A stretch of DNA of 64,000 nucleotides. Origin: Paralichthys olivaceus (taxonomy: Eukaryota > Chordata > Actinopteri > Pleuronectiformes > Paralichthyidae). A program made the translations under genes and the position numbers. Each line of letters starts with the position of its first letter. Position 1 is the stretch's first letter. Location: positions 17,442,001 through 17,506,000 of the forward strand of contig NC_091100.1 in assembly GCF_024713975.1 (NCBI RefSeq). The letters are read 5' to 3'. The notes under the pieces are model-generated. The model was not told the origin of the DNA. It did no database searches and saw only the letters and a list, made by a program, of their open reading frames with translations. Shown here one piece after another: positions 11,833 through 26,510 of this stretch.

Positions 11833-12873
11833 GTAAGTTCGTCTCCTCTGGTTTTATATTCGTGAATTGTGCCGCAGACGTGAAAAGAGCGCGGACAGCT
11901 GCGCAGCGTTTGGCCGAGCATGTGCGATGTTTCTGTGCAGGATGTCATGAAGTGATCTGATGCAGCCTCGTTATTTTTTCATCCACTTTAGAGAATAAAT
12001 GCATATTACCTTTACGTCAGTGGATGTAAATATATTTTTTATTAACCTCCACATTTACTAAGAGGTTATATACTGATTAACATTTTTAATTTCGAGCTGT
12101 AAGTTGCTGTGATTGATTCCACAAGTCTTAAAACACAAACCTCCTTGTGTGGACTGAATGGTCTAAAATGGGTATTTACTTTATTCAGAAGCACAATGAT
12201 GTGGTTTTATCTGCTGTGTGTGTGTGTGTGTGCTCACACAGCCTGTGTGTGTTGTCGCAGCAGTCCTCAATGCAGCAAGTTCAGATATGCATGAGCAGTG
12301 AAGCATGAGGAACTTGAGAAGTGCAGAATGCAAACTGCTCTTATACTTATTCATATATTCATGTTCAGAAAGCTGTGCCTCTGTAGGAATAAATGTGAAG
12401 GTGTCAACTCTGAAATTCATGCGTCATTCTGATATCAACAGTATTTTACAGTGGATGTAATGTGATGCAAAATCAGTGGCTGAGCTCTTTGAAAGATGTC
12501 ATCGTGCAGCTCTTTCCACTGCCGGACCTGTTTCCTGTCTGAGTGTTTGACAGCAGCAGTGCTCGCCTCGCTTGTTCATCACAGATTCAGGATGATTCAT
12601 CGTACCCACACCACAAATGTGTGTGGGGGGGAGAATGGTGGTCAGCACAGATGACCACATCAGACGCCCACTCGCCAAGGACAGTGTTGTCTTGAGTAAC
12701 ATACTTAATTAACCGGACACAAGCTGCTCTCTAAGTTGTGAAAAATAAATAAATATACAGGTTTTTGCAAAATAGTATTGTATAATAGATTAATCATGTT
12801 TTACAAGATAGAAGTGATTGTTCTTGATTGATTACACCAATAGATAACCCATTAAAACATAAAAACAGCCTAT

Positions 12874-12891
12874 CACACACACACACACACA

Positions 12892-12942
<51 letters not shown>
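12874..12942. repeat. (CA)n microsatellite
   Basis: About 69 bp of CA repeats with one CCC interruption, inside caly intron 1. Confidence 0.95.
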
Positions 12943-12944
<2 letters not shown>

Positions 12945-13496
12945 ACAGTATTTAGTACAGTATCTGTCCGGTGTCCTGTGATAATGATCCTGTATCTCTT
13001 TCATCAAAAGCACATCTCCTGTGCACCAGGGATTTCTCCTGCTGCATAGAGACTGTAGCTCTCTGCCTGCTGGTGTGTGTGTCATCATTGTGAGTCATTG
13101 GCGTCAGTGGGCCTGTGGGGTCCTTGGCTGGGGGAAGGTGTTGTGTTGCACTGTGTGAATGAGATAAGTGGCTCATCACCTCTTCCCTCCACCTTTAGAT
13201 GGTCATTTGATGGAGGAGAGAAAATAGAATAATGTCAGAGGAGAGAGGCGTTCAGAGCAGACATGGTGGAGTGCATCAAAACATTAAAGACATTGGCAGA
13301 ACAGGCTGGGGCTTAGTTACAAGATGGATTATACACAGAAGTTATAAGATGTTTACTTTAGACTGATAGGCTTTATAAACAAGGAGACAACGGGCCTCTG
13401 AATGGCTCCAAATGGAAAGTTTTTATCATTTTAAGTCGCATGATTGGAATTCTGCTCGACACAACCTCATTGAATTACTTACGAAACATTTATTAA

Positions 13497-13720
13497 AGGA
13501 ATAGTTCAAAATATGCTTTATACCTCTTTATGGTTGATATGGTGGTTAGCTTAGCTTAGCATGAAAACTGGGAAAATCAGGGAAATAGCCTGGCTTTGCT
13601 AGCTTGTACTAAAATACACCTCTCACCTCTAAAGCTCACTAATGATATATATATTATTTGTTTAATCCACATGAAATCTGTAAAAAAAAAATGCCCGTAC
13701 ACATTCCATTCCATGTAACA
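13497..13720 (+). mobile_element. teleost foldback/MITE-like element, copy 1
   Basis: The copy opens with AAAGGAATAGTTCAAAAT, then has GGTTAGCTTAGCTTAGCATG, TAGCCTGGCTTTGCTAGC, CACCTCTAAAGCTCACTAAT and TTTGTTTAATCCACATG. The same modules occur in reverse order and orientation at about 20850-21100. The family is one I recognise as common in percomorph introns. Its ends are approximate. Confidence 0.65.
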
Positions 13721-13937
13721 GTTACTGAAATATTTCAGTCTGGACAAGTGTTGGACTGACCAACATTGGCAACATCTTGAGAACAATTCTCCTAGAATGG
13801 CTCAGGACAAAATTTTGTTTTCACATATATTTCTGTCTTTGATTTTTCTTTTTTTCGATTCTCCTCCTTCCTTCATGTCCTGGCAGCGTCTTCAGCTCCA
13901 CACACAGTGCTGTCACATTTCATTAAACATAGTCTGA

Positions 13938-17104
<3,167 letters not shown>

Positions 17105-17295
17105 GAGGAGTGAAAGGTCTGATGGAGATGTAGGTTATAGAAGAGGACGTGATGGGCTCCTACACCTTAAAAGTGTTTCAATATCTTGAATCGACATATT
17201 TTGAATCGACAACGTAAAGCACATCTTTACGCAGCTTAATTCCAGTTATGTTAAGTTGATATTTAATAGCTAGTAAATGATATTTAAAAGCTAAT

Positions 17296-17337
<42 letters not shown>

Positions 17338-19448
17338 ATGCGTGCATGCATGTGTGCGTGCGTGTGTGTGAGTTACTGTGGTTAGAGGCAGGCATGTTAT
17401 TAAAGTGTTGGGGAATGTGGCTGACTTTTGCAGTGTTACTGAGTCACCAGTAAACGCCTCCATCTGCATTCTGTGTGTGTGCACATAGACACACTGTAAA
17501 GCTCATATTTACATTCATATGCAGTGTGTGAGTGTGTGTGCATACACTGAATGATTGTGTACTTGTCGGAGAAAGTTGGAAGTGGGAGAAGAGAAGCGAG
17601 GTGAGAGCTCTGAGCGAGAAGGGAAGATAACAAGTTTTTAATGAGATCTGTTGGAGTTTCTCCTCATCGCTCCATCTTGTTATCTCACCGTCTGTTCATT
17701 TAGTCTTAGAGGGGAGTGTATGAGATCAGCAGTGAATGTGCTCAGACTTCAGCCATTAAAACAAGGAGCTATAATTGTCGATTTTAATATTTGATTCTAC
17801 ATCTTATCAGCCCACGACTGCAAATTACAGTTCTGTAAAATGAAAGTCAAGTGAAAGTATTACTCTTACATACCAAGCGACTCGAGTTACACAACCACAA
17901 GCAGTCTGTGTGCTTTAAAGCAGACTTACACTGTGACTCTGGAAAGTATCCGCTAGTAAATCGAATCAATTTTTAATTAAATCTACTAAATGATAAAGTG
18001 TGCAGCAATTAAAGAGAGCTGCATACTTTCCATAGCCACTGCACAAGTCTCCATTTGAAACATCTTTTTCATAGTGTGTGTGCTGCCTACTGTAATTATG
18101 GATAAAACTTGAGACGTTAATGTATTGTTTAAAAAAATGTCTTAATAATATATGTTTATGTGTAAACTTATGTGTAAAACTAGCAAATGAAGCTCCACCC
18201 ACGTTCAGTTACTAGTTCTGTCTATGTAAGTATTTTTAACTGTAATGATAACAGGGTTACTGTGATCCTTGAATGTATGAAGTAACTTCTTTGATAATGC
18301 AAGATCTACTATAATCATTGCTTATAATGTACGACCTATAGTCTGTACAATTTTCTATTTATTTCTATTCATGTGTTTTGTTTGTGTCTTTTGAATGGAA
18401 AACCAGTGTTTGCAAATGTTGTTAGTATTCTGTTCCAGGCCATCATATTCATTTCAGAGGGCGGAAAAACAATAATGTGAAGTTCTTCTTTTAAACACAA
18501 ACACACACGTTGTTTTTTAATAATCAGAAATAACCCACTGTTACCTGGCAAGTCTTGTCATTTGTCTCGATTCACATTTTGACCTTTTCTCTTTGTCTTA
18601 CAATGTTTTAAAAAACAAAACTCTTCATGTGAGAAGGGATGAATGTGAAGCGCAGCACAGTCTGTCCCCTGAGTCCAAGTGCCAAACATTTACATCAGAC
18701 CCATCTGCTCTGATGTCACCGACTGAACACAAATAAAAGCCTGAAGTGTTGAGCTCTGTCGTTGACTATCAGCCCTCTTGATTTAGATTCACTGCCTCTG
18801 TAATGACTTAATGATTCAATAATGGCTGATGAAATACTGGTGTTTAAATGATTCATGAGAACCTGACAACTAACATCAGCATAGCGTCAGTAGCTGAATG
18901 AAGCTCTAGGTCATATGTGAATTCATTCAACAGCATAAAGGCAGGTTGTAAAAATATATAATCTGTATCTACATGTTACTGTATTTCAGAAATAAATTGA
19001 GAACTTTATGTTGATAACAACGGGAAGTACTATCTCAGTGCAATATGTGAAGGAGGTTGGTGAAACTAATAGCTACTAATAAATCACAAATGAACTTTTT
19101 TCTGCCTTTGGCAATAAAGTGATGCGTTATTCTAAGAAGTTATAAGTAAGCCATCATTACTTTATTTATTATTTTATTTATATTTACTAAAAGAAAAAAA
19201 ATAGAGAGCTGGAGTCATTATCAGTTAGTTCCTGACTTGTTTTTCACCTCACTCGTTCTTGAGGTACTGTGTTTAATATAGTTGAGTAGTACCTGTATAA
19301 CAATGACAGGGGCAGTTCTGCATAGTGACAAAATCTACATGTTTTCAATAAAAATTTGCTTTGTCAATTTTTTAAAAACATGCCTTTAACTTATAGTGGA
19401 GTTTTGTTACCTCAAGCAGATTCTGTTACCATTAACATTTGTCTGTCT
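17105..19448. other. caly 3' UTR and start of the intergenic desert
   Basis: No coding exon. Part of this is the caly 3' UTR. The first good AATAAA candidates are near 18732 and 18992, so the UTR end is uncertain. A GT-rich microsatellite lies at 17298-17371. The remainder is AT-rich. Confidence 0.5.
17298..17371. repeat. (GT)n microsatellite with GCAT interruptions
   Basis: A pure GT run followed by imperfect GTGCATGCGTGCATG units, in the probable caly 3' UTR. Confidence 0.95.
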
Positions 19449-19720
19449 TTCAGCAGGATTACCCAAAACCAGCGTAACCATTTCACCAAAACTTGGTGGA
19501 AGGGTGAGGTGAGGAATTGATTTTACTGTAATGAAGATACAGGAATTTTTTTCCATCTCCTGAAACATTGTGAGATAGGATTGTTTTTCAGCACTTTGGT
19601 GAATTTGTCAAAAGAATTAAGCATAATTAGCGGACTGATATCTGTGAGCATGTGCAATTTGATGTGGCTTTTTTGAATTTGAGCTGCCATGGATGTGGAG
19701 GTGTGTGCTGTACTCGTTTA
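19449..19720 (+). repeat. old teleost interspersed repeat, copy 2
   Basis: TAACCATTTCACCAAAACTT, GGTGGAAGGGTGAGG, AACATTGTGAGATAGG, TAATTAGCGGACTGATATCT and GTGCAATTTGATGTGGC follow the order of the family recognised at 6903. This copy retains the 5' part, the other the 3' part, so together they sketch the consensus. Confidence 0.55.
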
Positions 19721-20849
19721 AGGATGTGGATTCCTGGGCTCAGATCCACACAAGAGAAAGATGGCAATTCATGCGTTCTTGTGGGACATTTTCTATTTAG
19801 AAAGTTTAGATCTTATCCTGAATGACCAGCCAAAGAAAAACGTACAGCTCCTTTTACACTTAGTCGCTCGGAGATCATCAGTATGCATAGAATTCAAAAT
19901 ATGATTCCTTCCGTCTTCTCCGACTTTAGTTTAGCAATTCAAAGCCAAGCCACATCCTCTCACTGTTTGCTGGGTTCACTGCTGTGAGCCTGTCTGCATC
20001 TCATTTACACTCACATATTTTCACACCATTGCTCTAAACCAAGGGATGTGTGGCTGGAAGGGTTTGTGCCAGTGAGAGTTGCCTTGTTAGAAGTGTGTGT
20101 GTGCGCGTGCGTTTGTGTGTGTGTGTGTGTGTGTGTGCCCATGCTTGGCTTGTTAATTAAATCTATATTACGCCCTGTGTAGCCAATGTTTTTTTTTCTT
20201 CTCTCCTCTGTTACTGGGTGACATACTTTAGACGCTGTTGGCCCAGGGCATGGAACTAAATAAAGTGCTAAGAAATATTTATTAGAGCATTTACAGATCC
20301 CATGCTTGGTCAAGGCATAGCATGGTCTGCCAAAGCGGCTTGGATTCAGGGCCGGGGGAAAATCACGTAAAATCACTCAAGTAGTCACGCAAAAGCCGCC
20401 GAGCCCCATTTTCCCACTTTATGGCATCAATAGATCTGAACAGTAAAATAGCAGGTTGTCCCCCTTCCCCAGAACTCCCCGAGCCAAGAATCATTTAGCC
20501 GCTAACGTGCCACCGGAATCGGATTCTTTTGAAGCCCAATGTCACTCAGAAGTTGTAGAGAAGGAGGGAAGAGTCCTGGTGATGTCAGCACCTTCTACCT
20601 GTTTGACTGAAGGAGATGATGAGATGTTTATTTAAAGGAAAGTACAATAAAAAGATGGTAATTGTTGGTTAGAGAGTAAAGCCTGTCATCAAACAGTAAA
20701 ATGTAAAAATAAGAAAAACTGCAAAAATACAATATTTAACTTTTACTAACAAACTTCAAAAAAAAAGCTTGGAAATACACATACTCACTGCATAGAGGCG
20801 AGTTAAAAGACAGAATTGACAGCACTTTGATGTCTACACGGCAGCTAGT
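19721..20849. other. intergenic, possible conserved block at 20200-20560
   Basis: A GT tract lies at 20093-20138. The stretch 20200-20560 is complex and moderately GC-rich (for example CATAGCATGGTCTGCC and CGCAAAAGCCGCCGAG) without an open coding exon. It may be a regulatory element, and no motif identifies it. Confidence 0.4.
20093..20138. repeat. (GT)n microsatellite
   Basis: An interrupted GT tract (GTGCGCGTGCGTTTGTGTG onward). Confidence 0.95.
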
Positions 20850-21100
20850 TAGCTTAGCATAAAAGCCGGAGACACAGATGAACAGCTAGCTAGAGGTATG
20901 TCATGACTTTCAGCATAAGACAAATTTCAGTGTTTATTTTTCACACAGTACAGTTCATATGAGTTAATCAGTGAGATTTAGAGTAATGTAGGAAGATGTT
21001 TACACCTTTGGACAGAACCAGGCTAGCTTTTACCCTCTGTTTCCAGGCTTTGTGCTAAGCTAAGCTAACTGGTAGATGGCAGATGAGAGTGACATCAATA
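20850..21100 (-). mobile_element. teleost foldback/MITE-like element, copy 2
   Basis: AGCTAGTTAGCTTAGCATAA (20851-20870) is the imperfect inverted repeat of TTTGTGCTAAGCTAAGCTAA (21048-21067), giving a foldback with arms of about 35 bp and a loop of about 150 bp. Read on the minus strand, the interior has TAGCCTGGTTCTGTCC and CTCTAAATCTCACTGATT, the same order as copy 1 at 13497. The two copies are therefore in opposite orientation. Confidence 0.65.
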
Positions 21101-21176
21101 ATTTGGTGATGTTAGAGCTTTCACCAAAATGTCAAACTCGTGTGTAAAAATAAAAGTTATTTTAAAATAATTATAG

Positions 21177-21178
<2 letters not shown>

Positions 21179-21218
<40 letters not shown>
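21179..21218. repeat. (AT)n microsatellite
   Basis: 40 bp of perfect TA dinucleotides, close to the end of the foldback element. Confidence 0.98.
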
Positions 21219-21219
<1 letters not shown>

Positions 21220-21887
21220 CAATCGTGTACACCTTAATGATGTGAGCCCCAAGAGTTCAGAAGTTGACATCAGGCATTCATCAGGTGCACACGATGTACA
21301 AGAATAAAACGTATATTGATTTTTGTACTGCAATCACATTCAAAATAGATTCAATATCTACAATTGTGATGCAAAATGAAATCAAACTGAATTTTCTAAC
21401 ACTAGGAACTATTTCTTTGTTTCGATCCAGCCAATTTTCTGTTATTTCTCCCTTTTTATACAGTCATAAATATGTATTACAAATATATTATTATCTTGCT
21501 GTAAAATCTACATGTTTATAGCTGGTGGCAATATACAAGAACCCACACAAATAAAGTGATAATGATTTTGCAGAACTACTATGAAAATGTCTTTATGTGT
21601 CTTTATGTGACTTCAGATGATCGATGTGATTAATCGGGTGATTACTTGAGAGCTGCTATTGAGACTAACCCACACAATAAATGTGTCTTAGTTTTTATTC
21701 TCAGCAAATTACTTTTTAGGTAATTATTAGACATTTGATAAGAGAGAAAATAAGAAAGAGATGGAATCAGAAAGAAAAGTAAAAGGATGTACAGGGGAGA
21801 AAGAGCAGATGAGAGGTGGTCAGGCCTGTGAAGTGAAGGTGGGGGGTGAGGGCTTGAGTAGAGGAAAAGGAGGAGGCCAAGAGGCAT

Positions 21888-21916
21888 GGAGGAGGAGGAG
21901 GAGGAGGAGGAGGAGG
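21888..21916. repeat. (GGA)n triplet repeat
   Basis: About ten GGA units. In frame it would give poly-Glu or poly-Ser, but no gene context supports coding. Confidence 0.95.
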
Positions 21917-24900
21917 GTGAATCCAGGCTGACCCCAGTGTCTGTGTGTGTTGTTGTGTGTCTCAGTGGGTTTCCTCTGCCCTGGCGCCAGCTGGAAATGC
22001 CTCCACTAAGCAGAGGCAGTACACACATCATCCTCCATTCAGTCCCCTTTGATGGCAGTAACACTATACATGCCCAGCGCGCCTCACAGATCCTATCGAG
22101 CTGCTGCTTAAAGGGCGGGGAGCGAGAGCCGGGGCTGATCATAACTTATCGAGTGCCTGGACGCACTGACATCCAGACGAGTTGCCGTGCACAGCAAATA
22201 AATGCAAGAACAATTGATGGGGTTTGTAATTGAAGTGATGTTGTGTTGTTGTTACAGTGGTGGAGGTTTCATGAGTTACGCTGCCACCTAGGGGTCATCT
22301 CCCATGGTTGCAGAGAGGAATGTGGTCCCCTCTGCTTCTTTTTTAAACCACCAGTTTGATAAGCAGGGTTTAAGTGGATCATGTTTTCTTAAAATCCTTT
22401 CGAGTGGAGTTGTCTTCATATCCTTTTTTCGCTTCACAAGGGAACAGTACTTTTCGGTTCACACAGTCCTCAGTTGTTCCTTAAAGTCGATCCTTGCAAT
22501 GGTGTTTTTAAAATGACTCAAAAGCCATGAAATTGGTTATTAGTTTGTTATCCTGCCTTGATGTTGCCCTCATGCAACAAAAACCACGCCAGTAAACAAT
22601 TATCTGACAGACAAGGCGAGGTAAAGGCCCAGAGCTGCGGCCCAGACGTGCCGTGGGGAAGGAAAAAAATGCGTCTGTGCTTAGCTTAGCTTTTGTTTGC
22701 TTTGTTCTGGTCATTACGGAGCCGAAATATTGTCATTACTCATAGACCAAATCATTTTACGACATCCTGCAATTAAACTTTAAGCTAATAGGTTAATGAG
22801 ACAAATGGAGTTTGAACACTGGAAGTTGGTTTCTATTAGTGATGGCATTGCAAGAAGATGTGCACTGTTGCATGCTTTTACGCACACACAAACACACACA
22901 CTCATGCAAAAACAAACACAGAGAACAGACTGGTTTGATTTAGGTTTTGCGGTCCCCTCCCGGAGCAGCCTCGACAGGCAGAGAGGACCAGAGCGCAGTG
23001 AACTCAAGTCTAGCCAGAGCTCGGTTGTCTCTGCTATGCTTCAAGTTGAAACCCTCCAAATTGGGTTTAATCTGTGTTTTGCTTTGGCAATTATCGACCC
23101 GCAGAGCTGCATGGCAAATGGGGATGAATGAGCTTTAGATGGGCCTGGTTGAGTGGGAGGTCACAGGGTGATTAATGGTGATCGGTTGAATCTATGAATC
23201 GGCCGGTCGAAGACGTAGCAGGGGATGAATTATCAGTTAATTCACATGTGAAGCAAAATGCAGAAGGTGATGCAGCAGAAATGCAGTTTGAGTGATGGAA
23301 GCTCTGAGAATAAAAAAACAAACTTTGACTTCAACCAAAGTTAATTCACCAAACAGTTTTTACATTTATTTGTGAATCAATATGGTTTCTGTATGCATCC
23401 AGACATGAGGTCTGGTTAGTGTGTCATGTAACACCAGAGCTGTGGTGGTTCAGTGTTTTTATGAAGATGAATATACTGTCTGTGAGCACACTGCTAATCA
23501 TCGCTGTTTATTGCTGACATCATGGTGACGTGAGTGCAAAAATCAATTCTATTACTTTGAGCTATTTATTTTTATTTAGTTGTTGGACGGCTCACATTCT
23601 TTTCTTTTCCCAATTTGGCTTTATATGACTTCATGTGATTTTAAACATGGAAATCAATTCACTCATCACAAGACATTTTAAAGCACCTAGAGACAACGTG
23701 ATTTGTAACTTATTATTTTGATCTATACATTATTAGATAGTAGTGAGGACTGTAAATTTCAATTTCCAAGCCTTAAAATAGCTTTTTTTGGATAAACAGT
23801 AATATATTAAGTCTTTATTAAGACAAAGAAAAGCAGCAAATCCACTCATTTGAGCTGCTGTCATCTTTATATCAGGAAGTCCTCACCTCTTCATGTCTCT
23901 GCTGGTGTTGTCCTTGACAAACTGACGCTAAACTATTCAGCTAAACATTTGTGTTGAAACTGAAATTGAATCATGAAAATGAATCATATCAAATTTCTGC
24001 TTTTTCTTCCTGTCTGTTAATTTTAAGAGCAGTTTTGAGGGATATGACAAGTTTACCAGGTCCAATGAGCAGGGCGGGGTGCAGCTGCAGATTCTGGGAC
24101 CTCTGACAACATCTCACAACCCCCAACAAGTTTCTAATCCTTGACATGTTCCAGGGACCCAGTCCAGGATCTGGGCTTCCAAAGTAAAGAAAGAAAGAAA
24201 GAAATCATAACCCATCAAATGAATGACTGAAAACCATCAACGATCATTTATTTGTTTACATTTTTTATGTCGCCAAGTGGCATCTCCACTCTAAAACTCA
24301 GAAATGTTAGAAATATTCAGATGTCAGTTTCAAGCTTCTATGGCAGCTTTTGTGTAGCTGACATTGTTGCACTCACAGTTTTATGACATGTGGGGCCAAA
24401 CAAATTCTACCTTTTAAATATAATTAGTATAATTGAGTTTTTCTGTGCTAATTTTAATTCTAATCAGTTTAGCCACTACATTGAATATAGTTTCCTCTTG
24501 TGAATGTTTATCAGTTAACTTTACTTAATTTACTTTGCATGGGGACTTAATGCTGGATGGTCGGTGAAAGTTGGTGTATCCATAAAAGTCAAAAGCAAGT
24601 GAAAATGAAACAGGGGTTAACAATAAATCCTGAACCCTACATAAAGGGTGTGACACAAAGGTCAACTGAGTAGAAAGCAGCAGCTGAAGAAAACATCTGT
24701 TGTGTGAGGATCAATGAGACGACTCTAACAATGGTATCTATGTTTCTCTCATGATTAATACGACAAACAGAACTAACACATTTCAACAATGCTTTCTGAA
24801 GTCTTGAGAAATGACCTCATAATGATGTTATCTTCAACCTCTGCAATGCTTTAATTCAGCCAACTGGAGAACAGCTGTTAATCGTAGCAGGTCAAATACA

Positions 24901-25149
24901 TATAATACCCACATAACAGTGTACAGAGAATAGAAACAGGTATTAGTTGCCTTTTTTTGCAGATTGTCTTTAAATTAGTTTGCCCTACATTTGGATTAGA
25001 GCCCAGTAATTGCAAAATTGTAAGACTTTTTAATCTAGTTTCCGTGGAAGTGTGCAAATTCATTTTTACAACATTTAAATTTTCTTTTTCGGTATCGCTG
25101 AGAACTTGTTGTCCTATAGTGTTTTCACTTTTCCAGAGTTGCTTCCCAT

Positions 25150-26510
25150 AAAGACCTCAAAGGCAGCCCGCGCTGTCTTCAACCTTTATTGGATGTGCGT
25201 TTAAATCCCACAGATCCTGCATGTAATTGCTACAAGGAGCCTGACTTAAAGGTCTTTCCCCCACCTGCAGCTTGTATTAAAAGCTTTTCCCACATCAGCA
25301 GGTGGGTCCACTTCACTACACCACGTTCAGAAGTGGTTGCACTTTGGAAATCACACCATCAGTCGCAACTCTGCTCCACATTGTCATTATCATGTAGAAC
25401 TTCTCTTAACAGGCAGATTTTTTCAGGGTTAACTCAGCTGACAGATTCACGGAATTCCCTTAGAGGGGTGACTCTGGGCCGCTCGCTCACTGAGCCGATA
25501 CTCAGCAAACCCCACTGAGATTCAGTTAAACCTGACACAGAGCTGCACCGATAACTCACACTGCACGGGACAGTCGTGGTTTTCTGTTATTAGATGGCAA
25601 CAGCTTCCCCACTCTTACATGATAAACCATTTATGTTGCTCTGCTTTATAAAGGCTAATGAAACTGTCACTGTTGATTTGAGGTGGGGTTCCACGTCTGT
25701 GGTTCTGGTTAAATGGTTAAGCATTGAAGCCGAGGGTGAGAAAAGAAAATACAGGGAAATACATTCTGTTTAAAGGTTATTGAAATGTATAGGAATATCT
25801 CTTGAGGAAGATTCTCACAAGGACGGTTGGTATCAGAATCCCCCTTAACCTCACCATAAAAAGAGATGTCATATGCTCGATGCCTCACAGTGGTTTAATT
25901 CTTGACATGTTTTCACCCCTCACTTCATTTGACAGTGGCAGAGAAAACAAAAGAATACTTTCAGGAGAACTCCATAAATTTGGAGACGATGATGAGCAAC
26001 TGTCAACAAATAATGACAGTCACTATTAAAAACCGGAGCGACCCGCTCGCCACAAGCCTCTCTCGGGGGGACGAGGGGAAGCCAAGAATAAATTGCCTGT
26101 CTGTAGTCATTTGAATGCAACATTTAGCTGTGATTTATGTGAAGGCAGAATAGCATTATGAGAAAACATTTTCCAAATGCAACAGCTTGCAGCAATTTAC
26201 ATTATATGGGGGGAAAACCGCTGAAACAAATATTTGGCCTCCATAATGAAATGGATATATTTATACACACTGAATTTAGTCAAAGGCTCTGTAACGAACG
26301 CATGGCTTCACCAGAGGACCTCGCTGTGTTCTCGTAGTAAACATTTTACTGATGCTACAGGGGCCTCGAATGAAAGTTATTAGAGCCATAATTCTCCCAG
26401 CGGGGCCAAGAGATACAGAGATAATGGACATGAAGAGAGAGAGACAGGGGATATGCTGGAGGGAAATCGGCGCTGTGTTTGTATCACAGACAGCAAGAGA
26501 TTGTGAGATC
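25150..26510. other. desert block with candidate regulatory elements
   Basis: About 1.3 kb of non-repetitive, moderately GC-rich DNA with many short ORFs broken in all frames. The part at 26030-26490 is especially complex (CTCTCGGGGGGACGAGGGG, GCCTCCATAATGAAATGG, AGAGCCATAATTCTCCCAGC). Its texture, with homeodomain-core ATTA/TAAT inside unique sequence, resembles vertebrate conserved non-coding elements near developmental genes. This is inferred, not shown. Confidence 0.4.

Larger units (their letters stand above)
21101..25149. other. gene desert, part 1
   Basis: No credible exon. 21888-21916 is a GGA triplet repeat. Two complex, GC-richer blocks stand out: 21940-22170 (for example CTGGCGCCAGCTGG, an E-box-bearing palindromic core) and about 22600-23230 (for example GGTGATTAATGGTGATCGG). 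These are candidate conserved regulatory elements. 23240-25150 is AT-rich with nothing recognisable. Confidence 0.45.

Noticed and set aside
11596-11865. Arg-rich open frames in the caly first exon
   Set aside because: They result from CpG content. The family N-terminus MVKLGSN lies in the next exon.
21642-22142. 166-codon minus-strand frame with a poly-Ser run
   Set aside because: The Ser run is the GGA repeat read on the other strand. Nothing else suggests coding.
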